From positions 79,337,429 to 79,401,428 of the forward strand of contig CM049312.1 of the NCBI GenBank assembly GCA_026874595.1: a stretch of DNA of 64,000 nt, in the 5' to 3' direction. Position 1 is the first letter of the stretch. Each line of letters begins with the position of its first letter. A program made the translations under genes and the position numbers. The notes beneath the pieces are model-generated. The model was not told the DNA's origin. It did no database searches and saw only the letters and a program-made list of their open reading frames with translations. Positions 37,960-48,912 of this stretch are shown here, in pieces. Source of the DNA: Sipunculus nudus (Eukaryota; Annelida; Sipuncula; Golfingiida; Sipunculidae).

Positions 37960-38640
37960 GAGTAAAAAAATTAGGGTAGTCATACTGGATCACGGACAGG
38001 AAGGGCAAAGTTCAAGATGGCGTCCAAGATGTCCGCCGTAACATTGATTCATCTATAACTCACCAGGTGAATTGACGTAGCTGGTGTTTTTGCCAGATTT
38101 TGTTTGGTGATATCCAATATGACTGCCAATGTGACAGCTGTACCATTGAATCGTGTATGATAAGCCAAATTATTTAAGTGGGGGATCGATTTTCGTTTCA
38201 TCGAATGTGTTTTCAGGGTCAAGGAATCTTTTGAAACTATTTTCTAGACTTTACCTTTTTTTTTTTTTTTTGTTATGGTGAGATAGAATATGGCTGCTAA
38301 TTTGGCCCTTGTATCAATGAATCATGTAAGACACTCAACGGAATTGCGGTAGGGGATTGATTTTAGTGTCTTTGCCTATGTTTTCAACAATACTTTAATT
38401 GGTTATGGTGATATTCAGTATGACTGCGGTATCATTGAATCATGTATGATAAGCCAAGAAATTAATGTAGGGGATTAATTTTGGTGTCATTGCCTATGTT
38501 TTCAGGGTCAAGCAGTCTATTGCAAAAATTTTCAAGGCTATACTATTTTCTTTGATGTGCTATTTAATATTGATGCCAATATTGCTGCCAATATGTCCGC
38601 TGTGCCATTGATCCTTTTAGCAGATCTGTAGTCCTTAGAA
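37960..38640 (+). repeat. Degenerate ~130-170-bp tandem repeat, about four copies
   Basis: Recurring landmarks are GGTGATATnCAnTATGACTGC (38,106; variant 38,278; 38,408; variant 38,565), CATTGAATCnTGTATGATAAGCCAA (38,150; 38,435) and GGGGATnGATTTT followed by TTTTCAGGGTCAAG. Spacing is irregular. Confidence 0.75.
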
Positions 38641-38749
38641 AATTCGTTCTGGCGGCCTTATTAAGGGTTTCTAACACTTTATAGATCCTAAGTTAGAATT
38701 TAATATCACGATTTGTATACATCTGACTTATAGGGCGACCAAATCATGT

Positions 38750-38940
38750 TCTTGCATAAACCTTGCAGAATGAAGGTCCCAGTGACTTTAAATCATATGA
38801 CCGAGGAGAAATTACAATGACCTCCCTTATATTTGAAAATAGACGTTTCTATATCCAACAGTTAAGATTTGTCCACGTCGGACTTTCTGGGTGCTCAAAC
38901 TTAGGTTTTTGGCTGAATATAGGTCATCATGACCAAGTCT
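38750..38940 (+). repeat. AGGTC-containing minisatellite block, copy near 38.8 kb
   Basis: GCAGAATGAAGGTCCCAGTGAC and GGTGCTCAAACTTAGG match the units at 30,530-31,560. Contains GGTCATCATGACC at 38,922-38,934, an exact palindrome with a 3-base spacer. Confidence 0.6.
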
Positions 38941-39149
38941 AAGTGGTTGCTTATGGTGATATTCATTTTGACTGCCTATATGGCCGAATCATATTAAAAA
39001 AAGGAGACTTGTACCCACATAAAAAATATATCATATTGTCTCTAATGTGTAACGATCAACATTTGTGGCTCACAAGGTGACCCTATCGAATATTACTCTT
39101 GGTAAATCATGCGCATGTCAGCATTAAAGTACTCCTTTCCCCGAGCAAA

Positions 39150-39270
39150 TTAACTCTTTAATTCACAATTTTTGGCCAGAACGACTGAGCCACCGTTTAA
39201 TCAGACAACGCATGCTCCATCTACAAGTTCCTGTTTATAACACTAAACTTCAAAATGATCACCTTCAACA
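39150..39270 (-). pseudogene. LINE ORF fragment, related to 13,900-14,040
   Basis: Shares TTTTTGnCnAGAACnACTGAG, AAGTTCCTG and TTCAACAATA with 13,900-14,030. On the minus strand the SVVLxKN part of the LINE C-terminal tail is legible. Short and broken. Confidence 0.45.
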
Positions 39271-40460
39271 ATACAAATGGCGCAAACTAGTAAACAATCG
39301 ATATTTTTATAATGTATATTTCCGCGGACGGTGCCATTTAACGGTCAAAATATGTTTCACTATCATTGCAACTTATGCCAGTTGAGGTACGCTCACTGGT
39401 ACATTAGGAGAATACATGCTATATTAATATAAATGTGTATAACACAGAAAAGTGTTTGAAGTATAATAAGATGGTCATATTTTTTAAGCAAATTCTCGTG
39501 GGTTCCGTGGGTACGTGTAAAATACGTGTAGTAACTGTCCCACTCAATAGTTAACGTACATTTGGGCGTGGTCAATTTGGACAAGCGAGTGAAAGTAATT
39601 CTTTTTTGTGGATTGCGGTACAAAAAGCCTTCACATAATCTGTGGCAGAAATTTTTTGTCATTGTTTCGCGGTTCCTTTGTCGCGATCTTATTGAACAAA
39701 AGACCTATATTAAGATAATAACTGTTTTATGTGAATTAATTACATCAAATATTAAGTGCACAAAATCTTATCAAGAAAAACACTGTTCGTTAAATACCGG
39801 AAATTGGAAAGATCTGATATAATTTAAAATATAAATATTTGAACATACAAAAGCCTATTTTATTCATAATGTCAACCTTTCCTCTTCAGCTTTGCCTTCA
39901 ACAATGGGACCTCTTTTTCGCGAAGATTTTATTTTCGGAATTATTTCCTTTCGCAAATATCGCATATTTGAAACCCTCGAGAACAAAAATACAGCAACAG
40001 TATATGTTAACCATGAACAGTTTCATCGAGCGTAATCGGCAAAACCCCTTACATCTAAAAATATTCCAAAGGTGGTTTAAACCAATAAAAGATCTAACAA
40101 AGTAAAGATTATTTTACATGTTACTGCGTTCTTTCTGTGGATTGTGTACATGTGTGTTAATTTTTCACATGATATTTTTACATTTTTAATTTGATTTTGT
40201 TTTAATTCTAAAAGTATACTATTTAAAGAATCCAGTAACAGTAAACTAACTTTCAATGGACTAATAATAATATACATTGACAATTATGCCAATTTTGAGG
40301 TGAATTAGACGGATGGCACCAAATTTAAGGACTGATTTCAAAGTAAAATACATATTATGTAAAGATACACCAGGAACAGGTAATGCAGAATATAAAAATG
40401 GTAACACATATTTGTTCAAATTAATTAGTATCAACTTACCAAATGCATACTAAAATGTAA
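39271..40460. other. Non-coding stretch, overlapping open frames only
   Basis: Several open frames of 60-90 codons overlap on both strands between 39,393 and 40,283. They are Lys/Ile/Phe/Leu-rich as expected of AT-rich DNA and show no splice sites or motifs I recognise. The segment at 39,570 (GGTCAATTTGGACAAGCGA) resembles 14,810 and 31,610 and belongs to the repeat background. Confidence 0.35.
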
Positions 40461-40465
40461 TTATA

Positions 40466-40745
40466 CCGTCTTCTTTCACTCAGTTGTAGAGCACAGGAGT
40501 TAAACGGGAAGTTGTGAGTTTGAATCTAATTCGTGGTGAGATTTTTTATGGTCGGTCCCCAAGGAGGGTGAGAGCTCTGCAGGCTTAATGGGATGGTCGT
40601 GCAAAGCGACCGTGTTTCGCTCACAAACGTGTGCGCCTTTCGGAGTTGCATTGTGTTATGACATGGGGAATTACATGCACCCTGGATCCGGAGGTGCAGT
40701 AGTCACCGGGCCTGGTAAACTCCAGGATATAAAATTAGAGGATAC
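40466..40745 (+). mobile_element. SINE-like element with tRNA-derived head
   Basis: The head, CACTCAGTTGTAGAGCACAGG, looks like a tRNA A-box arm. GAGTTTGAATCT (40,516-40,527) fits a B box. The body (GGCTTAATGGGATGGTCGTGC, TTTCGCTCACAAACGTG, GGAGGTGCAGTAGTCACCGGGCCTGGTAAACTCCAGG) recurs in reverse at 45,768-46,035. The tRNA part lacks a complete cloverleaf, so it is not a tRNA gene. Confidence 0.55.
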
Positions 40746-41639
40746 TGCCCTGTCACCGACAGATTTTGTTGAGCCCTTTACTTTTCCGACAGATTTCCCA
40801 CTTAAAATAGTCCATAAATATTTAACAGCAGTGTGTTGAACATATTTTCCAGACTCTGAAGTTACAGGCCATTTTTTCTACAACAGTATACCAGTATATG
40901 TTTTGATAATATCAATGTCACATATGACTTTATGGCTAAATATGCGTCATTTCCTGATTTGTATGATTTATTCACATTTTGAGGCAAAACTATGGCCATA
41001 AACTTATTATATCAATTAACTATGGTAATAATACATCAATACCAGTTAATATGATCCTGTCAGTACAATTGGAACAACTTCAAACAGTTTTAAAGCCCAA
41101 TTTATAAAGGAGTTGAAGAATCTATGAAAAAGACTGAAAAAATGTATTTTTTTTATATTTTATGCAAACTTCAGAGGGGGTGTACAGGGGGGTTACACCT
41201 GAATGAATATTTTGAAAAAAATGTTTTCCAAGGTTTTATATGCAGGTACATAAATTCAGGGGGTTAGAGTATCAGATTTCCCAAATTTGTAAAATAATAC
41301 CCATCCCTATTGGAATGCAGCTGGCCTCACAGAGGAAACACTTGTAAAACGCAGACCGATCTAACGACGAATATGCCACTGCAGTAGTTAATTTTTAAAG
41401 GAAAAACCAATATTCTCGTGATTGTCCACGTGTTATAATATTCTATAAACGAGTATAATTTTATCCAAAAGTACCTCCAAACTCCGTTAAGAGTCTCAGA
41501 ACCTGTCTCTGGTTATTATAGCGATCAAAAGTTTAACAAGAACGTTCTTAAACAGTCTTGGATATTGAAACCCAATGTCATTCAAGACTGGGTCTGCAAG
41601 CCCAGTCTTCAGCTCAAGACTGCCTTGAGATGTATAATA

Positions 41640-42340
41640 AAACCCACAGTAAAACATACATTAAGGCACATAGACACTGAGGAATACACAAGGCTATATT
41701 TCCTTGTTCTCTCATTCTCGTGAGTGAATTGTAAATATCGTTGAATGTCATACTCATATATTTTCATGTTTAATATCATATTTTGCCATTCCCTATCCCA
41801 CTGTGTCATTGTTCTTTGTATTGTGCATGATATTACATTTTATAAACTGTATTGCAGCTCAGACAGTCTTGTCTGGCCTGGCTACCCTTTATGAATATAT
41901 TAAAATAAATAAATGAATACGGTTGACTGTCACACTTCCAAATGAAAGACAATTTCAAGCACAATACTTCGTTTCACTCCAAATCAATAAACAGCAGACC
42001 ATGAATTAGGTATATGTTCAACAATTATAAATAAAATATGATAAAAGAGGAAAGGGAAAGCACACCTGCCTTTCAGTTTGCATTTCATCTTTAATTAAAA
42101 GCTCTAGAAACAAAACAACTGAGGTTTTATTTGTGTGTTTGACTTCCAATAGCCTGTGAGTTTTGGAAGGTTTCAATCAAGACTCTTACCTCACCCGTGG
42201 CCTTCGGATTCGGAGCAGGGTAAGCAAGGCTTTTACATCAAGGCACATAAAAGCTGAGGCATGCAAGGTTATATTTCCTATTTTCTCATTTTTGTGAGTG
42301 CTCTGCAAATGAACCCCTGAAAATGTCAGCTTCAACAATG
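41640..42340 (+). repeat. Interspersed LINE-related repeat, copies 2 and 3
   Basis: AAGGCACATAnAnnCTGAGGnATnCAAGGnTATATTTCCT occurs at 41,665 and again at 42,237, each followed by TCTCATTnTnGTGAGTG. Between them is a LINE-type tail (GCAGCTCAGACAGTCTTGTCTGG and then AAATAAATAAATGAAT, 41,860-41,920). The passage at 42,060-42,180 matches 13,185-13,300. Confidence 0.55.
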
Positions 42341-42961
42341 CCAAAGAAAAAGCAAACCACTTACGACTGCATTAATATCAAATAATGAGTAATTTACAGT
42401 CCCACCGGTTGACAAAATTATTAAAGTGAAAAAATGAGTATTATTTTCATAGGCTAAATCTACGGAACCTGCTACTAAGACTGACCTGCACCACACTGCA
42501 ATTAATATGGTAAAATGGAAACCTGTGAGTGTTCATGTGAAATTTGACAACACAAACTCACTGGCCATATATGCAGGCTAACACAATGAAGTTGTCGTAG
42601 CCATGTTGGCTGATTGCTATTTTGATGAAACGGATGTGTATGCATGGCAGTTAGAATTGATCTTTGGCGACTCCCCAGTACGTTTTGAGTGGTGTGGCGT
42701 CAGACATTGCATTAGATACAGATCTGTTGGTAGCCTAAAGAGCGGTTTGTGCTTTCGGAAAAATTAAATGTGCAAGTACGTCTCTTCGAAGGCATTGAAT
42801 GCGCTCATTCTCTGTTATCTATATTTCAATACCAGGGAATCAGGATTTATGTGCTAGATCATCTAAATATAGACCTGCCTTTTTGTAGGCTTGCTTTTCG
42901 AAATCTGTATTTATTCAGACATATAGTTTCTGTATTATTTGTTGCCATATTTTTCTTAAAA

Positions 42962-43006
<45 letters not shown>

Positions 43007-43490
43007 ACAGTAGTATGCACATGGTATTAACAATTGTGAATAAACCGTAAGGTATATTTTCCAAATAAAGTTTAAAACGCTAATGCACAAGACATGAAAT
43101 TTTGATATATGTATTATATCTATTAAACCTATTAAACTTACAAAAAGTTTTTGAACAAATGGTCATGAAATATTACATAGATTAGGCTGTCGTAATGACG
43201 ATAACTCGTCCAAATATTTTATTTATGTGTTCCAGTAATTCGCATGTCCACTTTTGGATACTTTTGTAAAATGAGACCAGGTACCGGCTTAAACTAAATG
43301 TGTAGAGCTATGTCCGGCATATCTTTTTTATATATACAGGCGGTACCGGTTTGGTAGCAATAAATGTGAATAAAACTTTGCCTCTAAATGTGACGTATTT
43401 TTGTCATTCAAAGGAAGGAACCAAAGACTTGACCATGTCAACCCCTCAACATGAAACAGCTTACGCTGGGGCCTGACCGTTAGGCAAACC
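42341..43490. other. Intergenic, upstream of the CUB gene
   Basis: AT-rich. Contains a TA tract at 42,964-43,003 and no supported exon. The last 160 bases before 43,491 are the likely promoter and 5' untranslated region of the CUB gene. Confidence 0.45.
43329..43336 (+). promoter_or_regulatory. TATA-like box upstream of the CUB gene
   Basis: TATATATA lies about 155 bases before the ATG at 43,491, in a locally GC-richer stretch (CAGGCGGTACCGG follows). In an AT-rich genome this is weak evidence. Confidence 0.2.
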
Positions 43491-44701
43491 ATGCTGGTGT
43501 TTATGATTCTGGTGTCGGCACTCGGCCATGCCGACTCCGCCTGTAAGTTTTTCTGTCTTTTTCTGTCCCTATGATCCATTGGTTATAAGCAAAATGTATA
43601 TATTTAAATGAACTCTGCAATTATCATAAATAATGATTTGTAGAAAAATTATATAATTTAAAAGTCAAAGAATAGTGAAATTAGGAATGTATAATGTCTT
43701 TGCTTGTCTTCTGCAGTATGCAAAAACTATTTTCAACCGCCCATCATTAACGACACATCGGATACTATTATTGAGTCGCCAAATTACCATCAAAATTACA
43801 ACGACAGTCTCCATTGTGGATGGAAGATCATCTCACCACCTGATCACGTATCCATTAAACTATATATCGTCTTATAGCATGTATAAACAAAGAGAAACTC
43901 GGTTCTAGAGGTATTTTAAAATGACACAATAAGAACACGGATATATGTCAATGGTTTGTGCGTCAATTAAAGTATGGAGAAACATATTTAATATATGCAA
44001 CATTATCTCATCTTTATAGCAGGACTAAATAAAGTATAAAGATTCCTCCTCTATTGACTAATGTATGACAATAATACATTCTGCTGAACAGATAAACAAC
44101 AGAGGTTGATACACACCACAGGCAATGACCTAGACGAATATTCTCAAATTTTCTGCATTTGCTAGCTTTATTCATCATAAATTTATGTGCTCTTTCAATA
44201 ATGTTTGCTCAGTGTAACTCTATTATGTCTAACTGCGTGTTATAATTAATTCAATAATTCGGTTTTCATTGGCAGGTGTTTGTATTGAAGTTTGATAGTT
44301 TCTATACCGAAAGTAACTGGGACTGGTTGACTATCTACGACGGCCCGGATAGGTCCTACCCTTTGCTTTTATCTAACTGGAGCGGTACCGAATTACCGAA
44401 CATAATTACCTCAAACAATTCGCAGGTTCTGATTATGTTTATCACTGATAGCAGCGTGCAAAAGTCTGGATTCAGGTTACGGTGGGAGTTGAAATATAGA
44501 GGTAATTGATATAGTCTTATGATATCATTCCAATAGTATATTTTACGTTAATTCGTATGATGTTTCTGGAAAATAATATACAATTACAAATAACACCAAT
44601 TGGCAAAAATTGTTTGAAATTGTACTTTAAATAATAATTAAGGTTAACGGATTTTTACTCATGTTTCTCCAGCGATGTTTCTGACGTGCCTTCTATGCTG
44701 A

Positions 44702-44784
<83 letters not shown>

Positions 44785-46950
44785 TTTTTTATCATTATCC
44801 ATTTGTAAGCTTAAATATGTAGAAGTCACGTTTATGATGTGTTACATATCTACACAAACATGTATAGGTGTGTTTCCGTCACATCAAGGAGATGAAGAGT
44901 GATATATTCCAGACATAATTACAATTATGCACAAAATCAAATTATTTACAATAACACAGCTATAAAAATAAGAGTAATCTATAAAGGCTGTTATAAATGT
45001 GTAAGTGATCACCCTCGGCCATAATGACATTATGAGTAATCAATTCCGATTTTTTAGACTGCTGCGAGAGTCCTTATATTCCAATCGTATATAGCACATC
45101 CACTGGATTTATTCAGTCGCCCAACTTTCCCCATAAATACAATGCTAACACTACTTGTGTGTGGAGGATATCAGTACAGCCGGGTCAGGTCAGTGAGAAT
45201 ATACTGCTTTCATGTTTTCCTTGGTATAATTTTATATGTATGATTTTATGAAATTATTATGAGTACTTGACTAAGAACAGTTATGTAGTTATGAATCAGA
45301 TGCTCTTATTTGGCATGCATAATATTGCTTTATTATTTCATCTGAGCTTTTATTATGTCTGATTTCAATGACAAATGTAGTGTAAAAATTGGAAATAATA
45401 TCACAATTGTATGGATGTCAGTGCAAAAATTGCATTTTAAGTAACATTACAAGATTCGGGAATAAATGTGAGTTAACAAACATAACACTTGCCAGTAGTT
45501 GACTGGCATAAGTGTTAGCAGAATTAAAGGGGGGGGGGGGGGCTTTGCGCCCCCTATGAATACGCCCCCTGATTTACAACACAATGTCCTAATACGTTCT
45601 ATGAGGCACGTCGGATATATTTCATACCTGTTCAATGGGTTATTTTTTACTTTTTTTATTTAGGGGTATTGGTCTCTAGGTTTTATACTCTTTTAACTAA
45701 GTATGCACATCTGCAGAATTTTATTCCGGTTTATGAGTTCCTTGCGGGGGCGGCAACACACGCTTCTCATTTATATCCTGGTGTTACCCAGGCCCGATCA
45801 ATACCGCACCTGTAGCCCCTAAGTGTATATTCGGCCCAATTACTGACTCGTACCACCGAGGAACCCCCGAAAGGCTTACTGGTTTGTAAGTGAAACATGG
45901 CCATGGAGCACGACCTCCCCATTCAGCCCGGATTATTCTGGGTGGGGGCCGTCCATAGGAGATGCAGTTCAAGTGAGATGCGAAGTCACGATTTCCCGGT
46001 GTTAAGTCCGGTACTCAGACATAGAACCTGAACCTTATGTGATACCTCAAATGTTCACGGATCCAAAGTGGGTTAGGCCTCTTAAAACCCCCTTACTGCG
46101 AGCAAGTACCTATTTTTGCTTCCTCCACATGTTAATGGCTAACCACCCCCACCCCCCCCCCCCCTTCCGGGTCCCATGGACTTATTTAAGGGCATTATTC
46201 ATTCAGTGTAATAGTGTAATATTTCCCTCACCAAAATCCTGGATTCGCTCCTTATTAGGACCAATCGATGGATGTGATTGTGTACACAAGAGAACACAAG
46301 GTAAGTCAATTTTGTCCATGGGATAAAAAAAAACAATATTTAATTCAGCTCTCTTTATGAAAACATTTAGTGTGCGATTTTATTTGCAGAATTTATTACT
46401 GACATTTGACAACTTCACCATTGAACAAAATTATGACTATGTGGAGATGTACCCAGAGCATGGTTACCCGTTGTACAAGCACACCGGTTACAGTTTGCCT
46501 ACTCCCATCATCTGGAATAACGTGGACGTATTTATCAAGTTCCACACCGATCACAACAGGCAATTCACAGGCTTCAAGTTACGATGGGAGGTACTTCCGG
46601 GTAAGGCATAGTCTTCTTCTAACAGTAATATCAACAGGAGTTACCATATAAAAATAACCATTTGTTACCAGGGATTCATTTATTCTTTATGTACCTTGTA
46701 TAGTAGTATATATATTTTACATTTCATTCCTTTTCAGATGTAACTATTAAATTACTGTGACATGTATTACTGTCAATAAAATACATTAATATAGTAAAGA
46801 TTAAAATTGATATGTATCAAGTAAATTCATTATTTTGTCTATGTGTATTTAAACATACTTATAAATCACCAATGAAGATTTGACTAAAATGACCAGCATG
46901 ACTTTAACATTTAACAATTTACAAATAGTACAGAGACCTGACATTGTGTG

Positions 46951-47009
<59 letters not shown>

Positions 47010-47477
47010 GAGAGAGAGATAATGTGGATGCACGATATGACTGCAGTGGCGTATCTTGACTCTTGGAAAAGTTTGAGGAGTCTTTTTAGTAATCAGTCCC
47101 ACGGCTTCTTTTTGTATATCGACTGCATTACCAGAGATACCTTTGAACTGGGAGTATCAATGAGACGCGACCTTTTAAACTGGAGCTCTCGGTTGGTACA
47201 TTCACGTGATTTTTAGCGGTACTGCCTCTGACGCACAGTGCAAGTAGCACTCAGTCTACACGAGCACAGAAGGACACGCGGTTCGGAAAAAAAGCTCCGT
47301 GACAAATGTTTTCCCTTAGCGCCACAACAATGGATTTATCCACTCACGTGGGTGACAGATCGTGACGGCAATCATCCCTGTTTCCTTTGAAAATAATTTT
47401 TGTAACCTTTTTTTTCAGGAAACCCCTGCCAGGAAGCGTCCCATGATGAAAAATTTAAGATCTGGTCAAACAAATAG
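43491..47477 (+). CDS. Secreted protein with two CUB domains (six exons, 269 aa)
   Basis: Exons are 43,491-43,542, 43,717-43,847, 44,276-44,501, 45,058-45,188, 46,390-46,600 and 47,419-47,477. They total 810 bases including TAG. All introns are GT-AG and all phases agree. The start is fixed by MLVFMILVSALGHADSA, a signal peptide with likely cleavage after Ala17; an upstream ATG at 43,451 soon meets a stop. Residues 19-136 form CUB1 and 138-250 CUB2. A 19-residue tail with one Cys (C254) follows. There is no membrane segment or GPI-type end. Possible N-glycosylation sites include N29, N46, N167 and N188. CUB modules bind proteins or carbohydrates outside the cell, and secreted two-CUB proteins occur in animal development, fertilisation and defence; which applies here is not shown. 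AATAAA lies at 47,670. An upstream untranslated exon cannot be excluded. Confidence 0.85.
43717..44501 (+). CDS. CUB domain 1 of the two-CUB gene (exons 2 and 3)
   Basis: Exon 2 (131 bases) carries C19, the IIESPNYHQNYNDSLHCGWKI start motif and C51. The intron is phase 0, just before VFVLKFDSF. Exon 3 (226 bases) carries E73, NWDWLTIYDG (D77, D83), the LP-x-I turn and LIMFITDSSVQKSGFRLRWE. The Glu, Asp, Tyr-Asp-Gly and later Asp pattern fits the calcium-binding CUB subtype. Only the first disulphide pair (C19-C51) is present; the usual second pair is absent. Confidence 0.85.
44705..44782. repeat. (TA)n microsatellite in CUB-gene intron 3
   Basis: About 78 bases of uninterrupted TA, the longest TA run in the window, located between the two CUB domains. 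Confidence 0.95.
45058..46600 (+). CDS. CUB domain 2 of the two-CUB gene (exons 4 and 5)
   Basis: Exon 4 is 131 bases, the same length as exon 2. It carries C138, C139, GFIQSPNFPHKYNANTTCVW and C170. A phase-0 intron splits the domain at the same place as in CUB1, here before NLLLTFDNF. Exon 5 (211 bases) has E192, YDYVEMY (D196), LPTPIIW and KFHTDHNRQFTGFKLRWE. The Asp-Gly after the central Tyr of CUB1 is Pro-Glu here, so calcium binding is less certain. An extra Cys beside C138 and the tail C254 could pair. Confidence 0.82.
45531..45542. repeat. Poly(G) tract in CUB-gene intron 4
   Basis: Twelve consecutive G, followed shortly by CCCCC. It is not homologous to the array G tracts. Confidence 0.9.
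45768..46035 (-). mobile_element. SINE-like element, inverted copy in CUB-gene intron 4
   Basis: The reverse complement reads GGGCTGAATGGGGAGGTCGTGC, CATGTTTCACTTACAAACC, CCTTTCGG and GGTGCGGTATTGATCGGGCCTGG in the order found at 40,570-40,740. A shortened head-like part (CCGGGAAATCGTGACTTCGCATC) lies at the right end. It is intronic and splits no exon. Confidence 0.6.
46955..47019. repeat. (GA)n microsatellite in CUB-gene intron 5
   Basis: About 65 bases of GA with a single TA step near 47,004. It gives a spurious Leu-Ser frame on the minus strand. Confidence 0.95.
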
Positions 47478-47669
47478 CATTATGTAGTAGTTAAGATCAA
47501 TAACTTTATTGTAGATGGTTAGGATGGTTCGCCGAGTTTAAGTTGTGTAAAGCAAATATTTAATATTACGTTCACATGTTTCATACTACTATTAAAACAA
47601 ACTTTATGCGCTTCTCCGATCTAGCAAATTCAGAAATATTGATTATGTTGTGTAAGTAAAGTAATGTAA

Positions 47670-47675
47670 AATAAA
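47670..47675 (+). terminator. Poly(A) signal AATAAA for the CUB gene
   Basis: First AATAAA after the TAG at 47,475-47,477, about 190 bases downstream. A reasonable 3' end, not proven. Confidence 0.4.
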
Positions 47676-47677
47676 TG

Positions 47678-48912
47678 ATATCCACGTATATATGCATTCG
47701 TTAATGGTTACACTTTTTATTTTTGTTACCTACATTTCGGAGGATCGTCACGAGAGATAGTTTGATACGCTGTTAATAGAACTCGAAGAATTACCAGTAC
47801 AGTGAAGATGATCTGCCCACAAAAGGTATGGCTTATAAAAATATTATTATCAGTTTATATGTATTATATCTTATTGGTTATATATTTGTGTTTAGACCAG
47901 GAACTACAGTTTAAATGCAATTCTGCCTTCATTTGACATGTCATCCATGGTGTGCTGTAGCTCGTTTACATAAATATTTTGCATGATCTACAAACATAAG
48001 GCCTTTTATAGTTCCTGATATAATACACTTTTTTGTATTACTAATGATAATGACACCCTGATAATAAAATACACATAAGATTCAAATACTGCACAAACCT
48101 GCGAATTTCGCATGTAACAGTATACGGCTAAATACACTTCGTCATGAGTGCCATGTTTGTGTTTTTTCCGTTTCAATATACTTGTGCAAAATAGTGGCGG
48201 AGCGAGGGGGTACTACACTTATGTTCTGATATAAATCATATATTTTCAGTTAACAGAATACAGGATTCGAAAGGACCGAAAGATGATTTTTTGGCAGATG
48301 CATGGTTGAAAACAAGCAGGTTCGTAATCAATTCATGTTAATAATGCGGATATGAATTTGCAGCGGTCTAAGCTTTTTTCTTCAGCCCAAGGGGATTTTG
48401 TACGAGAGTGATGACAGAAGTAAAAATAAATATGCAGGAAAATTACTTCAGACCACAGTTCAAGCTTTGCAAACAAATGTTCGTGAGAGTCATTTCCTCT
48501 CCGACAGGATGGTATTCGTTCGTCCCCATTTCTAAGTGGGGATGTCTATGTCTGTGTGTCTGTGTGTGTGTTTGTCCACAACAAAAGCCACGCAATCATG
48601 AACGGAATATCATGACATTTGTAACTTGAAATTGTTAACTGGCAAGTGAAGTATCGGTTATATTTTGGTATGGATCCGGAACATGATCCGGATTCAGAAA
48701 CGTCATCAAGGAATATTGACAAAAATATAGGCTACTGTCACTTGTGCTAGAAGAAACCTGGGAATTTGGGTTCAATAAGGGAATGCAAACAGGGGTTAGA
48801 GAGCATCCCACAATATGGCGGAGGCTTGCATTACTTAGAATGCTGATTTCTTGATACACTTCAAACACAATCCACTCTCTTTCTTATTGATGTCTTTTTT
48901 TTATACATTTAG
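47678..48912. other. Intergenic between the CUB gene and the candidate two-exon gene
   Basis: No firm exon. A weak possibility is ATG at 47,809 with donor AAAG|GTATGG, plus an open piece at 48,265-48,329 ending AGCAG|GTTCG. These could be early exons of a downstream gene, but they do not join in frame with the better-supported reading of the 48,913 exon. A GT-rich run lies at 48,545-48,573. Confidence 0.3.

Noticed and set aside
39393-40283. Cluster of 60-90-codon frames
   Set aside because: Overlapping on both strands, AT-driven composition, no recognisable domain or splice sites.
40466-40540. tRNA gene
   Set aside because: A- and B-box-like words are present but no complete cloverleaf can be drawn, and the sequence continues into a repeated SINE-like body.
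45784-46326. Open frames on both strands inside CUB-gene intron 4
   Set aside because: They lie in the inverted SINE-like element and a C-rich run, and do not fit the phase of the flanking CUB exons.
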